A stretch of DNA of 64,000 nt from an uncultured Ignatzschineria sp. (GTDB lineage: Bacteria > Pseudomonadota > Gammaproteobacteria > Cardiobacteriales > Wohlfahrtiimonadaceae). Position 1 is the stretch's first letter. Each line of letters starts with the position of its first letter. Shown here piece by piece: positions 45,874-54,642 of the stretch. The notes below the pieces were generated by a model. That model was given only the letters and a program-made list of their open reading frames with translations, ran no database searches and was not told the origin of the DNA. Made by a program: the position numbers and the translations under genes. Location of the stretch: NCBI GenBank assembly GCA_945639195.1, contig CALZEE010000001.1, positions 310,001-374,000 of the forward strand, in the 5' to 3' direction.

Positions 45874-46478
45874 TGAAGCAAGAAGATTTACTATTTGAGC
45901 TCGGCAATGATGCCATGATTATTGCCGGGGTTGATGAGGCGGGGCGCGGTCCTCTTTGTGGGGATGTTTATGCTGCCGCGGTTATTTTAGATCCGGAGAA
46001 TCCTATTGAGGGACTTGATGATTCTAAAAAACTGACCGAGAAAAAACGAACATTATTGGCACTTGAGATTAAAGAAAAAGCAAAGGCATGGGCAATTGCG
46101 AGTAGTTCGGTTGCAGAGATTGATGAAATTAATATTTTACAAGCGACCTTGTTAGCGATGCGTCGAGCGGTTTCTGAGTTAGCGATACAGCCTGATTTAA
46201 TACGCGTTGATGGGAACCAAGATCCGAGAAGTGACGTGCCTGCGGTAACGATTGTGAAGGGCGATGCGCTTTTTGCGGAAATTAGTGCGGCCTCTATTTT
46301 GGCAAAAGATGCGCGAGATCAGTCGATGATTGCCGCTGATAAGTTGTATCCCGAATATGGTTTTGCGAAACATAAAGGTTATGGTACAAAGGCGCATATG
46401 CAAGCCTTAGAAGAGAATGGCGTAACAGCATTGCATCGCAGTAGCTTTGCGCCCATCAGACGGCTCATCGAAGCGTAG
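45873..46478 (+). CDS. rnhB: Ribonuclease HII
   Basis: Removes single ribonucleotides and RNA primers from DNA. It has 201 residues, with catalytic carboxylates in [10 protein letters not shown] (about 19-28) and in the RVDGNQDP and [12 protein letters not shown] regions. Coupled to lpxB by a one-base overlap, a common gammaproteobacterial order (dnaE usually follows, but not here). Confidence 0.95.
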   Translation: MKQEDLLFELGNDAMIIAGVDEAGRGPLCGDVYAAAVILDPENPIEGLDDSKKLTEKKRTLLALEIKEKAKAWAIASSSVAEIDEINILQATLLAMRRAVSELAIQPDLIRVDGNQDPRSDVPAVTIVKGDALFAEISAASILAKDARDQSMIAADKLYPEYGFAKHKGYGTKAHMQALEENGVTALHRSSFAPIRRLIEA

Positions 46479-46621
46479 AAGCGTTATATCCGTTTTATAG
46501 CTGAGATAAAGACAGCACTTTAGGAAATTACACCGGCGATCTTAAATCACTGCTGATGCAGGGAAAGACAATGCCGGACAAACGTAGTAGAATATTGAAA
46601 AATATCTAGAAAAGGTCAAAA

Positions 46622-47155
46622 ATGAAGAATTCAAAATGGCTCGATTTTGTAGTGGGATTATTTGTCTTAAGCGGCGTGGTCGCTTTTGGTTGGCTCGCTT
46701 TTAATGCAAGTAATGCAACCTCAGGGCTGGGGGGCGGTAAGCCGATTAATGTAACGACTTCATTTACGAATATTGGTTCATTGAAAGTCAAAGCGCCGGT
46801 CATGATTGCCGGGGTCCGTGTAGGACAAGTGAACGGCATTACGCTTGATCATAATAATTACAAGGCAGTTGTATCACTTTCGTTAGATAGCTCAGTACCG
46901 ATTCCACGTGAGGGAACGATGGCAATGATTAATACCTCAGGGTTAGTCGGTGAGCAATATGTTGCGCTTGAGCCGGGGTATTCAGATGAGTTGTTAGCAA
47001 ATGGCGATGTCATTCGTAGAACGCAAGATGCTTTTGTAATGGAGCGTTTAATTGGCCAATTAATGGCATCATTTAGTAGCGGTAGTAAAGATGATAAATC
47101 TGATTCTGATGATCACTCAGAGCCGGCCTTTAAACCGGGATCTCTGCTAGATTAG
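46622..47155 (+). CDS. mlaD: Phospholipid-transport MCE protein MlaD
   Basis: A 177-residue inner-membrane-anchored MCE protein; in relatives a hexamer of it sits on the MlaFEB ABC transporter to move phospholipids between membranes. One N-terminal transmembrane helix (about 8-28) is followed by the MCE domain (about 40-115, with FTNIGSLKVKAPVMIAGVRVGQV) and a hydrophobic C-terminal helix (MERLIGQLMASF), then a charged tail. mlaF, mlaE, mlaC and mlaB are not adjacent, so it is an orphan here. AAAGG precedes the start. Confidence 0.9.
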   Translation: MKNSKWLDFVVGLFVLSGVVAFGWLAFNASNATSGLGGGKPINVTTSFTNIGSLKVKAPVMIAGVRVGQVNGITLDHNNYKAVVSLSLDSSVPIPREGTMAMINTSGLVGEQYVALEPGYSDELLANGDVIRRTQDAFVMERLIGQLMASFSSGSKDDKSDSDDHSEPAFKPGSLLD

Positions 47156-47196
47156 TGACTTTTCGATAATAAACATAAAGTGAGAAATCACCATTG

Positions 47197-47913
47197 ATGC
47201 AACATGAATCAATACTTGACCGGACCGAAGGGGTTGTCTTAAATAAGAAGCCCTTTAAAGAGTCCGGTTTTTTAGTGGATCTTTTAACCCGAGAATACGG
47301 TCGTATTACGGTATTTGCGAGAGGGCGAGCGAATCCTAAAAAGCCGCTCAATTATTTAGAGCTATTTACCTATAGTGCTTGGTACTTAAAAGAGGGGAAG
47401 ACGTTTCACTTTATTAAAGAGGTCGATAATCTCTTTGCGTTTCGTCTTGCCGGTAAAGAGATCTGGACCGCGTATTATCTCAATGAGCTGTTGATTCGTA
47501 CTTTCCCAAAGTATCAGCCTTCTGAAGAGATTTTTGAGATCTATTATCGGGTCTTAGAAGCTTTAAAAGCAGAAAAAGAGATAGAGCCTTATTTACGCCA
47601 ATTTGAGAGTACATTGCTAGCTTACTTAGGAATCCTTCCGGATCTCACATATGACGCAGCAGGAGATGCTGTTGAGCCAATGAAGCGATATTATCTCTCC
47701 TATGAAGAGGGGCTGTTGCCGATAGAATATCCGGGGACATTTCAGGTACAGGGCAGTGTGTTACTGCAGATTAGTGAAGGTGAGGGACTGTCGCGGGAAG
47801 ATGCTTTAACGTACCGCAATATGATGCGCTATCTTTTATCGCCGCTGCTTGGGGGTAAGCCATTGCAATCTCGTATCTGGATGCAAAAACTCTATAGTAA
47901 AGGGCGCGTTTAA
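47197..47913 (+). CDS. recO: DNA repair protein RecO
   Basis: Helps RecR load RecA on SSB-coated single-stranded DNA. It has about 238 residues: N-terminal OB fold (DRTEGVVLNKKPFKESGFLVDLLTREYG), then a helical domain including LNELLIRTFPKYQPSEEIFEIY. No zinc cysteines, as in E. coli RecO. A TTG precedes the chosen ATG by one codon. It is separated from era, with which it forms an operon in enterics. Confidence 0.92.
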   Translation: MQHESILDRTEGVVLNKKPFKESGFLVDLLTREYGRITVFARGRANPKKPLNYLELFTYSAWYLKEGKTFHFIKEVDNLFAFRLAGKEIWTAYYLNELLIRTFPKYQPSEEIFEIYYRVLEALKAEKEIEPYLRQFESTLLAYLGILPDLTYDAAGDAVEPMKRYYLSYEEGLLPIEYPGTFQVQGSVLLQISEGEGLSREDALTYRNMMRYLLSPLLGGKPLQSRIWMQKLYSKGRV

Positions 47914-47991
47914 TTGTGAGATTATTCCTTTAATCGAAATATCAGTTTAATAGATTTTAAAAATGGATCATATCAATAGATGAACCGTAAA

Positions 47992-48028
47992 AAAGAGCGC
48001 CCGATCATGAATTTGATGGGCGCTCTTT
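47992..48028. terminator. Bidirectional terminator between recO and potI
   Basis: An 11-bp stem AAAGAGCGCCC/GGGCGCTCTTT (47992-48002 with 48018-48028) with extra ATCA/TGAT pairing inside. The reverse strand has a run of six T, the forward strand three. Confidence 0.88.
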
Positions 48029-48063
48029 GGGTTTAATCTCGATAAAACGGATCTGTTGTATTC

Positions 48064-48891
48064 TTATTCAAAAGCTTCTTTAGCGGCATTTTTCTCATCT
48101 TCTTCTCGGCGTTTTGCTAGGTAGAGATTCAGCAGCGTCACTAAGAAGACGATCGATGCAACAATGCCAATCATAATAGTCGAAAGCGCATTAATATTGG
48201 GACTCACGCCGAGTCGTGCTTTGGAATAGATCCAGATAGGCAACGTGGTACCGCCCGGACCGGTTGTGAAGGTTGCAATAACTAAGTCATCAAGCGATAA
48301 CGTGAAGGAGAGCAACCAACCGGAGATAATTGCCGGCAATATCATGGGAAGCGTGATATAGAAGAATGTTCGTATTCCATCAGCACCAAGATCCATGGCC
48401 GCTTCCTCAATATGGCGATCAAATCCTGTTAAGCGAGATTGAATCACGACCACCACATAACACATGGTGAAGGTGATGTGCGCGATCATCATGGTGAAGA
48501 AGCCTGTACTAAACTTGAGCGCTACAAAAGTGAGCCCAAGCGAGCTTCCCATAATGATTTCTGGCATAACCATGGGCGCGTAGGTGATCCCTGAAAAGAG
48601 GGTTTTTCCTTTAAAGCGCTTAAACTTCACAAGTGAGAAAGCTGCCATTGTGCCTAGAATCACGGCAAAGGTAGAGGTTCCTACCGCGAGCAGTAAACTG
48701 GTTTTTGTTGCGGCCCAGATTCCTTCTTGTTGGAATAGATCCGAATACCACTTGGTAGAGAAGCCACTCCAAACGGTGACGAGTTTAGATTCGTTAAAGC
48801 TATAAACGATCACTAATACAATCGGGATATAGAGAAAGAATAACCCTAAAATCAGTGCTACCCAGTTGAGGGCTGTCATTTTCTTTTTCAT
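48064..48891 (-). CDS. potI: Putrescine ABC transporter permease PotI
   Basis: A 275-residue inner-membrane permease with six transmembrane helices and the EAA loop EEAAMDLGADGIRTFFYITLP. SFNESKLVTVWSGFSTKWYSDL and LSFTLSLDDLVIATFTTGPGGTTLP match PotI (putrescine) better than PotC. The ribosome binding site GGAGGCGCT is almost the same as that of potG. Last gene of potG-potH-potI. Confidence 0.93.
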   Translation of the reverse strand: MKKKMTALNWVALILGLFFLYIPIVLVIVYSFNESKLVTVWSGFSTKWYSDLFQQEGIWAATKTSLLLAVGTSTFAVILGTMAAFSLVKFKRFKGKTLFSGITYAPMVMPEIIMGSSLGLTFVALKFSTGFFTMMIAHITFTMCYVVVVIQSRLTGFDRHIEEAAMDLGADGIRTFFYITLPMILPAIISGWLLSFTLSLDDLVIATFTTGPGGTTLPIWIYSKARLGVSPNINALSTIMIGIVASIVFLVTLLNLYLAKRREEDEKNAAKEAFE

Positions 48892-48899
48892 AGCGCCTC

Positions 48900-49919
48900 C
48901 TAGTTGAACTGCTTCGCTTGAACGCGATTAAAGATGTAGATCGGAATAATCACGATTAAGAGTAAAATCACTGAGATCGCGGATACGAGCGGTAAGTTCA
49001 TCCCTTGTAGATAGGTGTCGTAAAGGACTTTACCAATCATGGTGACGTTTGATCCACCGAGTAAGTCAGGAATCACAAACTCGCCTATTGCCGGGATAAA
49101 GACTAAGAAGCACCCCGCTAAAACGCCGGGAAGCGAGAGTCTAAAGGTGATGGTCCAGAAGGTTTTAATCGGTGGAGATCCAAGGTCCAGCGCCGCTTCT
49201 GAGAGCGTATCATCGATCTTTATGAGTGTTGCAAAAAGCGGCAAGATCATGAAAGGGAGATAGCCATACACAATGCCGATATAGACAGCAAAGTCAGTAT
49301 GAAGCAGATGCAACGTCACAGGCGATGCCGGATCAATTAGGCCAATCCCCATGCCAACCCAGTTAATGAAGTTATTTAAAACCCCGGTCGGAGAAAGAAT
49401 TGTAATCCATGCATAGATCCGGATTAAAAACGAGGTCCAAAAAGGCAAAATCACGAGCATGACTAAGAAGAGTTGCCATCTTTTTGAGGCTCTCGACATG
49501 GCAAGTGCAATTGGATAGCCAATAATAAGCGTCAAAAAGGTTGCAATAAAGGCAATTTTTGCACTATTAAGATAGGCATGAATATAGATGCCATCTTCCC
49601 AGATCTCCATATAGTTCTGGAAGTTGACGGTAATTTGTAGTAATCCATCATCTACCCATTCTAAAAGATCAGAAAAAGGCGGTGAGGCAATTACCGCTTC
49701 TGTAAAACTAATCCGAAGAATGATGAGGAATGGGATTAAGAAAAAGAGAATGAGCCAAAGATAAGGCACACCAATCAAGAAGCGATGGCTTTGACCAAGG
49801 CCTACAAGAAAGCGATAGGGAGCGAAACGGAGTAATTTACGATGTGTGAAATTAAGGCGGGAAACGATCTCCGCCATAATGCCGGTAAATGTTCCGATCT
49901 CTTGTTGACGATTTGGCAT
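48900..49919 (-). CDS. potH: Putrescine ABC transporter permease PotH
   Basis: A 339-residue permease partner of PotI. It has an N-terminal cytosolic stretch, six helices, VYGYLPFMILPLFATLIKID, the EAA loop SEAALDLGSPPIKTFWTITF and FIPAIGEFVIPDLLGG, all as in PotH. The start at 49919 (ATG) has GGAGG 7 nt upstream; a TTG two codons earlier is rejected. Nine bases separate it from potI. Confidence 0.93.
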   Translation of the reverse strand: MPNRQQEIGTFTGIMAEIVSRLNFTHRKLLRFAPYRFLVGLGQSHRFLIGVPYLWLILFFLIPFLIILRISFTEAVIASPPFSDLLEWVDDGLLQITVNFQNYMEIWEDGIYIHAYLNSAKIAFIATFLTLIIGYPIALAMSRASKRWQLFLVMLVILPFWTSFLIRIYAWITILSPTGVLNNFINWVGMGIGLIDPASPVTLHLLHTDFAVYIGIVYGYLPFMILPLFATLIKIDDTLSEAALDLGSPPIKTFWTITFRLSLPGVLAGCFLVFIPAIGEFVIPDLLGGSNVTMIGKVLYDTYLQGMNLPLVSAISVILLLIVIIPIYIFNRVQAKQFN

Positions 49920-49942
49920 TGTCAAACCTCCATGTTAAAGGG

Positions 49943-51082
49943 TTAAGAGATGAGCACAATTCCTGAGTCTTCAGTAAAACTCACATAAACACGATCTTCG
50001 TGGGTAATGCGTTGTTCGATAATTCGCGTATCATTCATCTGAGATACGGTAATCATTTTATCATTATCGAGTTTGACGTGATAAATAGAGACGTTCCCCA
50101 TATACCCTATATCCCACACTTCTCCTTCAACACAGTTGAAGGTTGCATTTTCAGGCGGCGTGAGAGAGATATCGAGTTTTTCAGGGCGAACGGCAACCCA
50201 TGCTTGAGAGCCGATGGTTGCACCGACGCCTTGCGCACAGATCAGTGGTGTTGGCGCTTCATAGCTCTCAATCGTGGTTTGATTAGATGAGATATTTGAG
50301 ATAACGCCCTCAAAGATATTTACATCTCCCACAAACTCGGCAACATAACGAGAGTTCGGGAATTCATAGATTTCAGCAGGCGTCGCCACTTGTGCAAGAG
50401 AACCTGTATCCATCACCGCAATCCGGCTTGAAACCGTCATTGCTTCTTCCTGATCATGTGTCACGATGATAAAAGTAATGCCAAGCTCTTCTTGAATATT
50501 CATAAGTTCAAATTGCGTCTGCTCACGAAGACGTTTATCCAATGCGCCTAATGGCTCATCGAGTAAGAGTAGCTTGGGTTTTTTGACGATACTTCTCGCG
50601 AGCGCTACGCGTTGACGCTGACCGCCTGAAAGCTGGTGTGGTTTGCGTTTTGCAAAGCGCTCCATCTGTACGAGCTCTAGCATCTGTGTGACGCGGCGAC
50701 GAATTTCTGGCTTTTTGACTTTATCCTGTTTGAGACCAAAGGCGATATTATCTTCCACGGTCATATGCGGGAAGAGCGCATAGCTTTGGAACATCATGTT
50801 GACCGGACGTTCATAGGGCGGAATTTTAGACATATCTTCGCCTTCAAGGAGGATTTTTCCTGAAGTCGGTGTTTCAAATCCGGCAAGCATTCTAAGAAGG
50901 GTAGTTTTACCACATCCTGAAGGGCCAAGAAGTGAGAAGAATTCCCCTTTATAAATATCGAGCGAAACATGATCCACCGCTAGATGGTCATCATAGCGTT
51001 TAACGAGATCAGTAATTTCAACATGGGGAACAGAGTCAGCATAACGCCAAGGTTCATTTTTGTGTAAACGGCTTTGTTGCAT
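49943..51082 (-). CDS. potG: Putrescine ABC transporter ATPase PotG
   Basis: A 379-residue ATP-binding subunit. Walker A is GPSGCGKTT (53-61), the signature LSGGQRQRVALARS, Walker B LLLLDEPLGALD, and the switch His in ITFIIVTHDQ. A C-terminal TOBE/regulatory domain follows (about 240-379). GGAGG stands 6 nt before the ATG. The periplasmic binding protein PotF is not encoded nearby and must be elsewhere. A structured leader lies upstream. Confidence 0.95.
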   Translation of the reverse strand: MQQSRLHKNEPWRYADSVPHVEITDLVKRYDDHLAVDHVSLDIYKGEFFSLLGPSGCGKTTLLRMLAGFETPTSGKILLEGEDMSKIPPYERPVNMMFQSYALFPHMTVEDNIAFGLKQDKVKKPEIRRRVTQMLELVQMERFAKRKPHQLSGGQRQRVALARSIVKKPKLLLLDEPLGALDKRLREQTQFELMNIQEELGITFIIVTHDQEEAMTVSSRIAVMDTGSLAQVATPAEIYEFPNSRYVAEFVGDVNIFEGVISNISSNQTTIESYEAPTPLICAQGVGATIGSQAWVAVRPEKLDISLTPPENATFNCVEGEVWDIGYMGNVSIYHVKLDNDKMITVSQMNDTRIIEQRITHEDRVYVSFTEDSGIVLIS

Positions 51083-51145
51083 AAGCGCCTCCGCATTTGA
51101 TTAAAGAAAGCATGTTCTTTAAAAATGGTGAATAGGAAGGGTCAA

Positions 51146-51216
51146 AAAAGGCTTCTTATCTCGCAGGTTGCGAGGGCTGAATTTTAGAGTGTTTTCACGA
51201 ATGGGGCAAGCCTTTT
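51146..51216 (-). promoter_or_regulatory. Structured leader or terminator-like element upstream of potG
   Basis: Read on the reverse strand, AAAAGGCTT (51216-51208) can pair with AAGCCTTTT (51154-51146), closing a 53-nt loop that contains the tight hairpin CTCGCA-ACC-TGCGAG (51174-51160). A run of T follows the outer stem, so it resembles an intrinsic terminator within the potGHI leader, a place suitable for attenuation. Confidence 0.45.
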
Positions 51217-51302
51217 CAATGAAATCACTTATTCAGAGAAGTATGTGATGAAGAGAGGAGGGGTAAGAGGTCGTGATTAGAAGCTTTGTCGCGCTTTATC
51301 AG

Positions 51303-51328
51303 GTTATAATCATTAGCAGGCAATTGCC
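51303..51328 (-). promoter_or_regulatory. Candidate promoter with palindromic operator for potGHI
   Basis: On the reverse strand TATAAC (51308-51303) could act as a -10, and the perfect palindrome GGCAATTGCC (51319-51328) lies within the spacer towards a weak -35. A forward TATAAT overlaps the same place. Both the promoter and the operator are weakly supported. Confidence 0.3.
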
Positions 51329-51701
51329 TAATAAATTGATATTAAAAAAAGAAATTAAAAAATATCGGGGAAAAATGTTAGCGATAACGTTGAGCAGCGT
51401 TTTATAAGCATTCAACATTGTCGGTTTTAATATGATAATCGCGGGATGATGAATTAAGAAATCCCCCTTATCACGCGGCATTGTAGATTAACGATTTATT
51501 ACCAAAAGGGTTGCGATCGTAAAATAGCCATCGAAAACAAGAGATAGGTCTTTTGATCAATATTGAAAGAAAGCTTTAGTTACTATCTTTCAAGGCTTTC
51601 AATACGCTCAAGACGTAAAGGCTCCAAGCACTCAATAGGTTTAGATATTGAATATTATTGTGAAAGGAGATTTGCTTTGATGGCTAATTTTATTCATTCT
51701 T

Positions 51702-52349
51702 TTAGAAAATGGTCAACAGAGATGCCTCTGGAAGGCGTGATTTTGGCAGCTTAGCATTAAAATCTTCTTCGCTATGGTAACCGAGTGATGCAATCACAAC
51801 ACTTCTAAATCCTTTCTCTTTTAAGCCAAGAATTTCATCCAGTTTTTGGGGATCAAATCCTTCGATCGGCGTTGAATCAATCTCAAGAGCGGTGGCTGCA
51901 AACAAGAGGTTTCCAAGCGCAATGTAGAGTTGTCTATTTTGCCACTCATGAAGTTTTTCTTCAGAATCACTGTTTAAATCAACAAAATAACGACGACCTT
52001 GATCATTCGCTGCTTTCATTCCCTCTTCAGGGAAGCGGCCATCAGCTTCTTCTTGGTCAACAATATTCGCTAAATGTTCAGATGATAGTGTATTGCGAGA
52101 GAGAAAGATGACAACATGCGAGGCATTTTTAACACGCGGCTGATTGAATTCAAATATTGCCGGTAAAATACGTTCTTTTGCAGCCTCTGATTGTGCAATC
52201 ATGAAGTGCCATGGTTGAGAGTTGACAGAAGAAGGGCTGTTCATGAGCACTGTATAGAGCTCTTTCATTTTCTCTTCAGGGATTTTTTTAAGAGGGTCGT
52301 AAGCTTTACAGGTTGTACGACGATTTGCGATATCTGATACGGATTTCAT
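51702..52349 (-). CDS. nfsB: NfsB-like NAD(P)H nitroreductase
   Basis: A 215-residue FMN-dependent oxidoreductase of the NfsB/FRase I group, reducing nitroaromatics and quinones. It shows RRTTCKAYD (FMN phosphate contacts) near residue 9, NSPSSVNSQPWHF at about 37-49, the LYIALGNLLFAATALEIDSTPIEGFDP segment and GFRSVVIASLGYHSEED. AGGAG stands 7 nt before the ATG. It is a single gene; the symbol is by similarity of style. Confidence 0.88.
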   Translation of the reverse strand: MKSVSDIANRRTTCKAYDPLKKIPEEKMKELYTVLMNSPSSVNSQPWHFMIAQSEAAKERILPAIFEFNQPRVKNASHVVIFLSRNTLSSEHLANIVDQEEADGRFPEEGMKAANDQGRRYFVDLNSDSEEKLHEWQNRQLYIALGNLLFAATALEIDSTPIEGFDPQKLDEILGLKEKGFRSVVIASLGYHSEEDFNAKLPKSRLPEASLLTIF

Positions 52350-52785
52350 AGAAAGCTCCTCATGAGGGTGCGTGAAAGCAAAGATAGTTTGTAAAAGAGG
52401 TCACTGATCGATTTATCACGATGAGCGAATGATCTGCTTGAGAGCGTTAGGAGGATTGGTTGATTTACACATTACAAAACGGCCGATCCCTATCTGCAAA
52501 GAAAATCGTCATAATCGATGGGATAGACGTTTAGAGTCTTGATGGCTTTCGCTGTAAATAAAGATTTTAATGGCGACATCAATGAGTGCTTTTATGAGAT
52601 ATTGATGGTGTGTTTGATAATCTATCGTCTCATTGTATGGGAGGTAAAACTCACTAACCCCTAAATACTCGATAGATACTTTATCATTTTCTATAAGATT
52701 AGAGAAATCCTATCAAAGGAAGGCGGGGGGATGATGGTGACTTTTTTCATCATGTGTGATGAGGCGCGGTAGAAAGCATCTTAAG

Positions 52786-52794
52786 TGATATAAT
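52786..52794 (+). promoter_or_regulatory. Extended -10 promoter
   Basis: TGATATAAT matches TGn-TATAAT perfectly. No good -35 is seen. Transcription would begin near 52801 and meet a terminator after some 35 nt. Confidence 0.5.
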
Positions 52795-52812
52795 ATTAGA
52801 AGAATGGTTTGT

Positions 52813-52836
52813 AAAGGGGCTTAAAGTCCCTTTTTT
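52813..52836 (+). terminator. Terminator just after a promoter
   Basis: The stem AAAGGG/CCCTTT with a 9-nt loop is followed by TTTTTT. No forward gene ends upstream, so it may act on a leader or a very short RNA. Confidence 0.6.
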
Positions 52837-52956
52837 ATTCATTTAATTATCGATATCATCAATGATCTGATCATCAGGTGATTAAGGGCTGGGTAGTTCG
52901 CTCGTTGAATGAAAATCTCTTTCGATTATATCTCTAATAAGTAGGTGGTTTAAAGT

Positions 52957-54528
52957 ATGGTAGTGACAATCGGACAAACGCTAAAGATTATTTTAATAAC
53001 GGGAATCGTGATTCTTTTGGCGCTAGGGATATTAGCTGCATGTGCAGTGAAACCATTGCCTAAGTTAGAGCAGGTAGAGAGTTATGCATTGCCTCCTAGT
53101 GATCATACGAAGCTCGCTAAGGCGCTTGCAGATGAGTATCCTAAAGATACAACTTTGACAGGTGTTTTAGAATTAGGGGATCCGTTAGATGCTTTTGTGG
53201 CGCGTTCTGCTCTATTGAATACGGCTGAAGAGTCGATCGATCTCCAATATTATATTTGGCACCCAGATACTTCTGGCACGATGCTTTTTAGGGAGGTTTA
53301 CGCGGCTGCTGAGAGAGGTGTTCGTGTTCGATTATTGTTAGATGATAATAATACGCGAGGGATGGATGATTTATTGGCGATTATGAATGACCATCCTAAT
53401 ATTGAAATAAGACTCTTTAATCCATTTACGAATCGAAAAGTACGATTTTTAGGATATATTATTGATCTGAAGAGATTAAATCATCGTATGCATAACAAGT
53501 CATTCATTGTTGATGGGAAGGTGGCTATTATTGGCGGGAGAAATATTGGGGATGAATATTTCGCAGCGGGTGATGGTATGGTGTTTGCCGATCTTGATGT
53601 AATCGCAATCGGCGATATTGTTCCGAAGCTTTCTCGAGACTTTGATAGCTATTGGAATAGTGTTTTAGCCTATCCTGCGGAGCAGATTATTACTAAAGAG
53701 TATGGGGAAGATTATCATGCGGCAATTGATAAGCTCCGTCGCGTGAAGTATCGAGCTGATGTTGAGACTTATCAAAAGGCATTGATGGGATCAAAGCTTT
53801 TAGAAAAGATTGTGACACATGATATTGAGTGGCAGTGGTCAGAGGCATTTTTGGTCTCAGATCCTCCGAGTAAAGCACTAGGTGTTTGGAGTGAAAATGA
53901 TTTCTATAAACCCCTCGTTGAAGCACTGGGAAGTCCTGATAAGGAGCTCTTTGTTGTTTCCCCCTATTTTGTGCCAACTAAGGCTGGAACAACATTTTTA
54001 AAAGAGTTGGTGGAATCGGGAATAACTGTCTCTGTCTTAACCAATGCCTATGAAGCTACAGATGTGGCACTAGTACATGCGGGATACGCTAATTATCGTC
54101 AAGAATTGATTGAGGCCGGTGTAAATATCTATGAGTTGAAAGGACGTTTTGCTGATGATGTTCCTGATGTGCGAGATAAGGGATTAGTGGGAAGTTCGGC
54201 TTCAAGCTTACATGCGAAAACCTTTGTGGTAGATAGTGAAAGACTCTTTATTGGTTCCTTAAATTTAGATCCACGCTCAGCAAAGATTAATACCGAGATG
54301 GGAATGGTGATTCTAAATAAGGCGTTAGCTGAGAAGATTGAAGAGGGGATTAAAGCCCCATTACTCGAACGCTCCTATAAAGTCATTTCAGACAATGGCA
54401 AGCTCCGATGGCAGGTTTATGAGGATGGGGAGCTCGTGACGACTTATGATGTGGAGCCTAGTACCAATATTTTCGAGCGAGGGATTATTAGCTTTCTAGG
54501 CGCACTGCCTATTGAGTGGTTGTTGTAA
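52957..54528 (+). CDS. Phospholipase D family protein (ClsC-like cardiolipin synthase)
   Basis: A 523-residue protein with two HKD motifs: H179-x-K181-x4-D186 (HNKSFIVDG, followed by IIGGRNIGDEYF) and H419-x-K421-x4-D426 (LHAKTFVVDSERLFIGSLNLDPRS). The overall layout resembles E. coli ClsC (YmdC), which makes cardiolipin from phosphatidylglycerol and phosphatidylethanolamine. The N-terminal helix ends in LAAC (Cys29), a lipobox, so it is probably a periplasm-facing lipoprotein. AGGTGG lies 8 nt before the ATG. A ymdB partner is not adjacent. Confidence 0.88.
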   Translation: MVVTIGQTLKIILITGIVILLALGILAACAVKPLPKLEQVESYALPPSDHTKLAKALADEYPKDTTLTGVLELGDPLDAFVARSALLNTAEESIDLQYYIWHPDTSGTMLFREVYAAAERGVRVRLLLDDNNTRGMDDLLAIMNDHPNIEIRLFNPFTNRKVRFLGYIIDLKRLNHRMHNKSFIVDGKVAIIGGRNIGDEYFAAGDGMVFADLDVIAIGDIVPKLSRDFDSYWNSVLAYPAEQIITKEYGEDYHAAIDKLRRVKYRADVETYQKALMGSKLLEKIVTHDIEWQWSEAFLVSDPPSKALGVWSENDFYKPLVEALGSPDKELFVVSPYFVPTKAGTTFLKELVESGITVSVLTNAYEATDVALVHAGYANYRQELIEAGVNIYELKGRFADDVPDVRDKGLVGSSASSLHAKTFVVDSERLFIGSLNLDPRSAKINTEMGMVILNKALAEKIEEGIKAPLLERSYKVISDNGKLRWQVYEDGELVTTYDVEPSTNIFERGIISFLGALPIEWLL

Positions 54529-54567
54529 ATATATAGCGATCTTGTTTCGCGATATAGAGGATGTCAC

Positions 54568-54606
54568 AAAAAAGGAGCTATTCGTGATGAATAGATCCTT
54601 TTTTAT
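54568..54606 (+). terminator. Terminator after the phospholipase D gene
   Basis: The stem AAAAAAGGA...CTATTC with GAATAG...TCCTTTTTT has a single mismatch, a 5-nt loop and a T run. Flanking A and T runs also allow use from the reverse strand, where dnaQ ends at 54643. Confidence 0.88.
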
Positions 54607-54642
54607 TTGAATATATAACGGCGATATAATGCCGGAGAAAGA

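Larger units (their letters stand above)
51083..51701. other. Intergenic region between potG and the nitroreductase gene
   Basis: About 620 bp. It contains a structured leader on the reverse strand (51146-51216), a perfect 10-bp palindrome GGCAATTGCC (51319-51328) next to candidate -10 elements, and near 51660 an AAAGGAG followed by a 24-codon forward frame (51680-51754) that runs antisense into the nitroreductase 3' end. No gene is assigned with confidence. Confidence 0.5.
52350..52956. other. Intergenic region upstream of the phospholipase D gene
   Basis: About 610 bp without a convincing gene. Its second half holds alternative hairpins (ATGATG with CATCAT, then CATCA/TGATG near 52731-52762), an extended -10 promoter (52786-52794) and a terminator (52813-52836), all before the start of the next gene. 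Confidence 0.5.

Noticed and set aside
48064-51082. Assignment of the transporter as the spermidine system PotABC
   Set aside because: The permeases carry the PotH/PotI-type sequence blocks (for example the SKLVTVWSGFSTKWY segment), and the gene order ATPase-PotH-PotI fits the putrescine system better.
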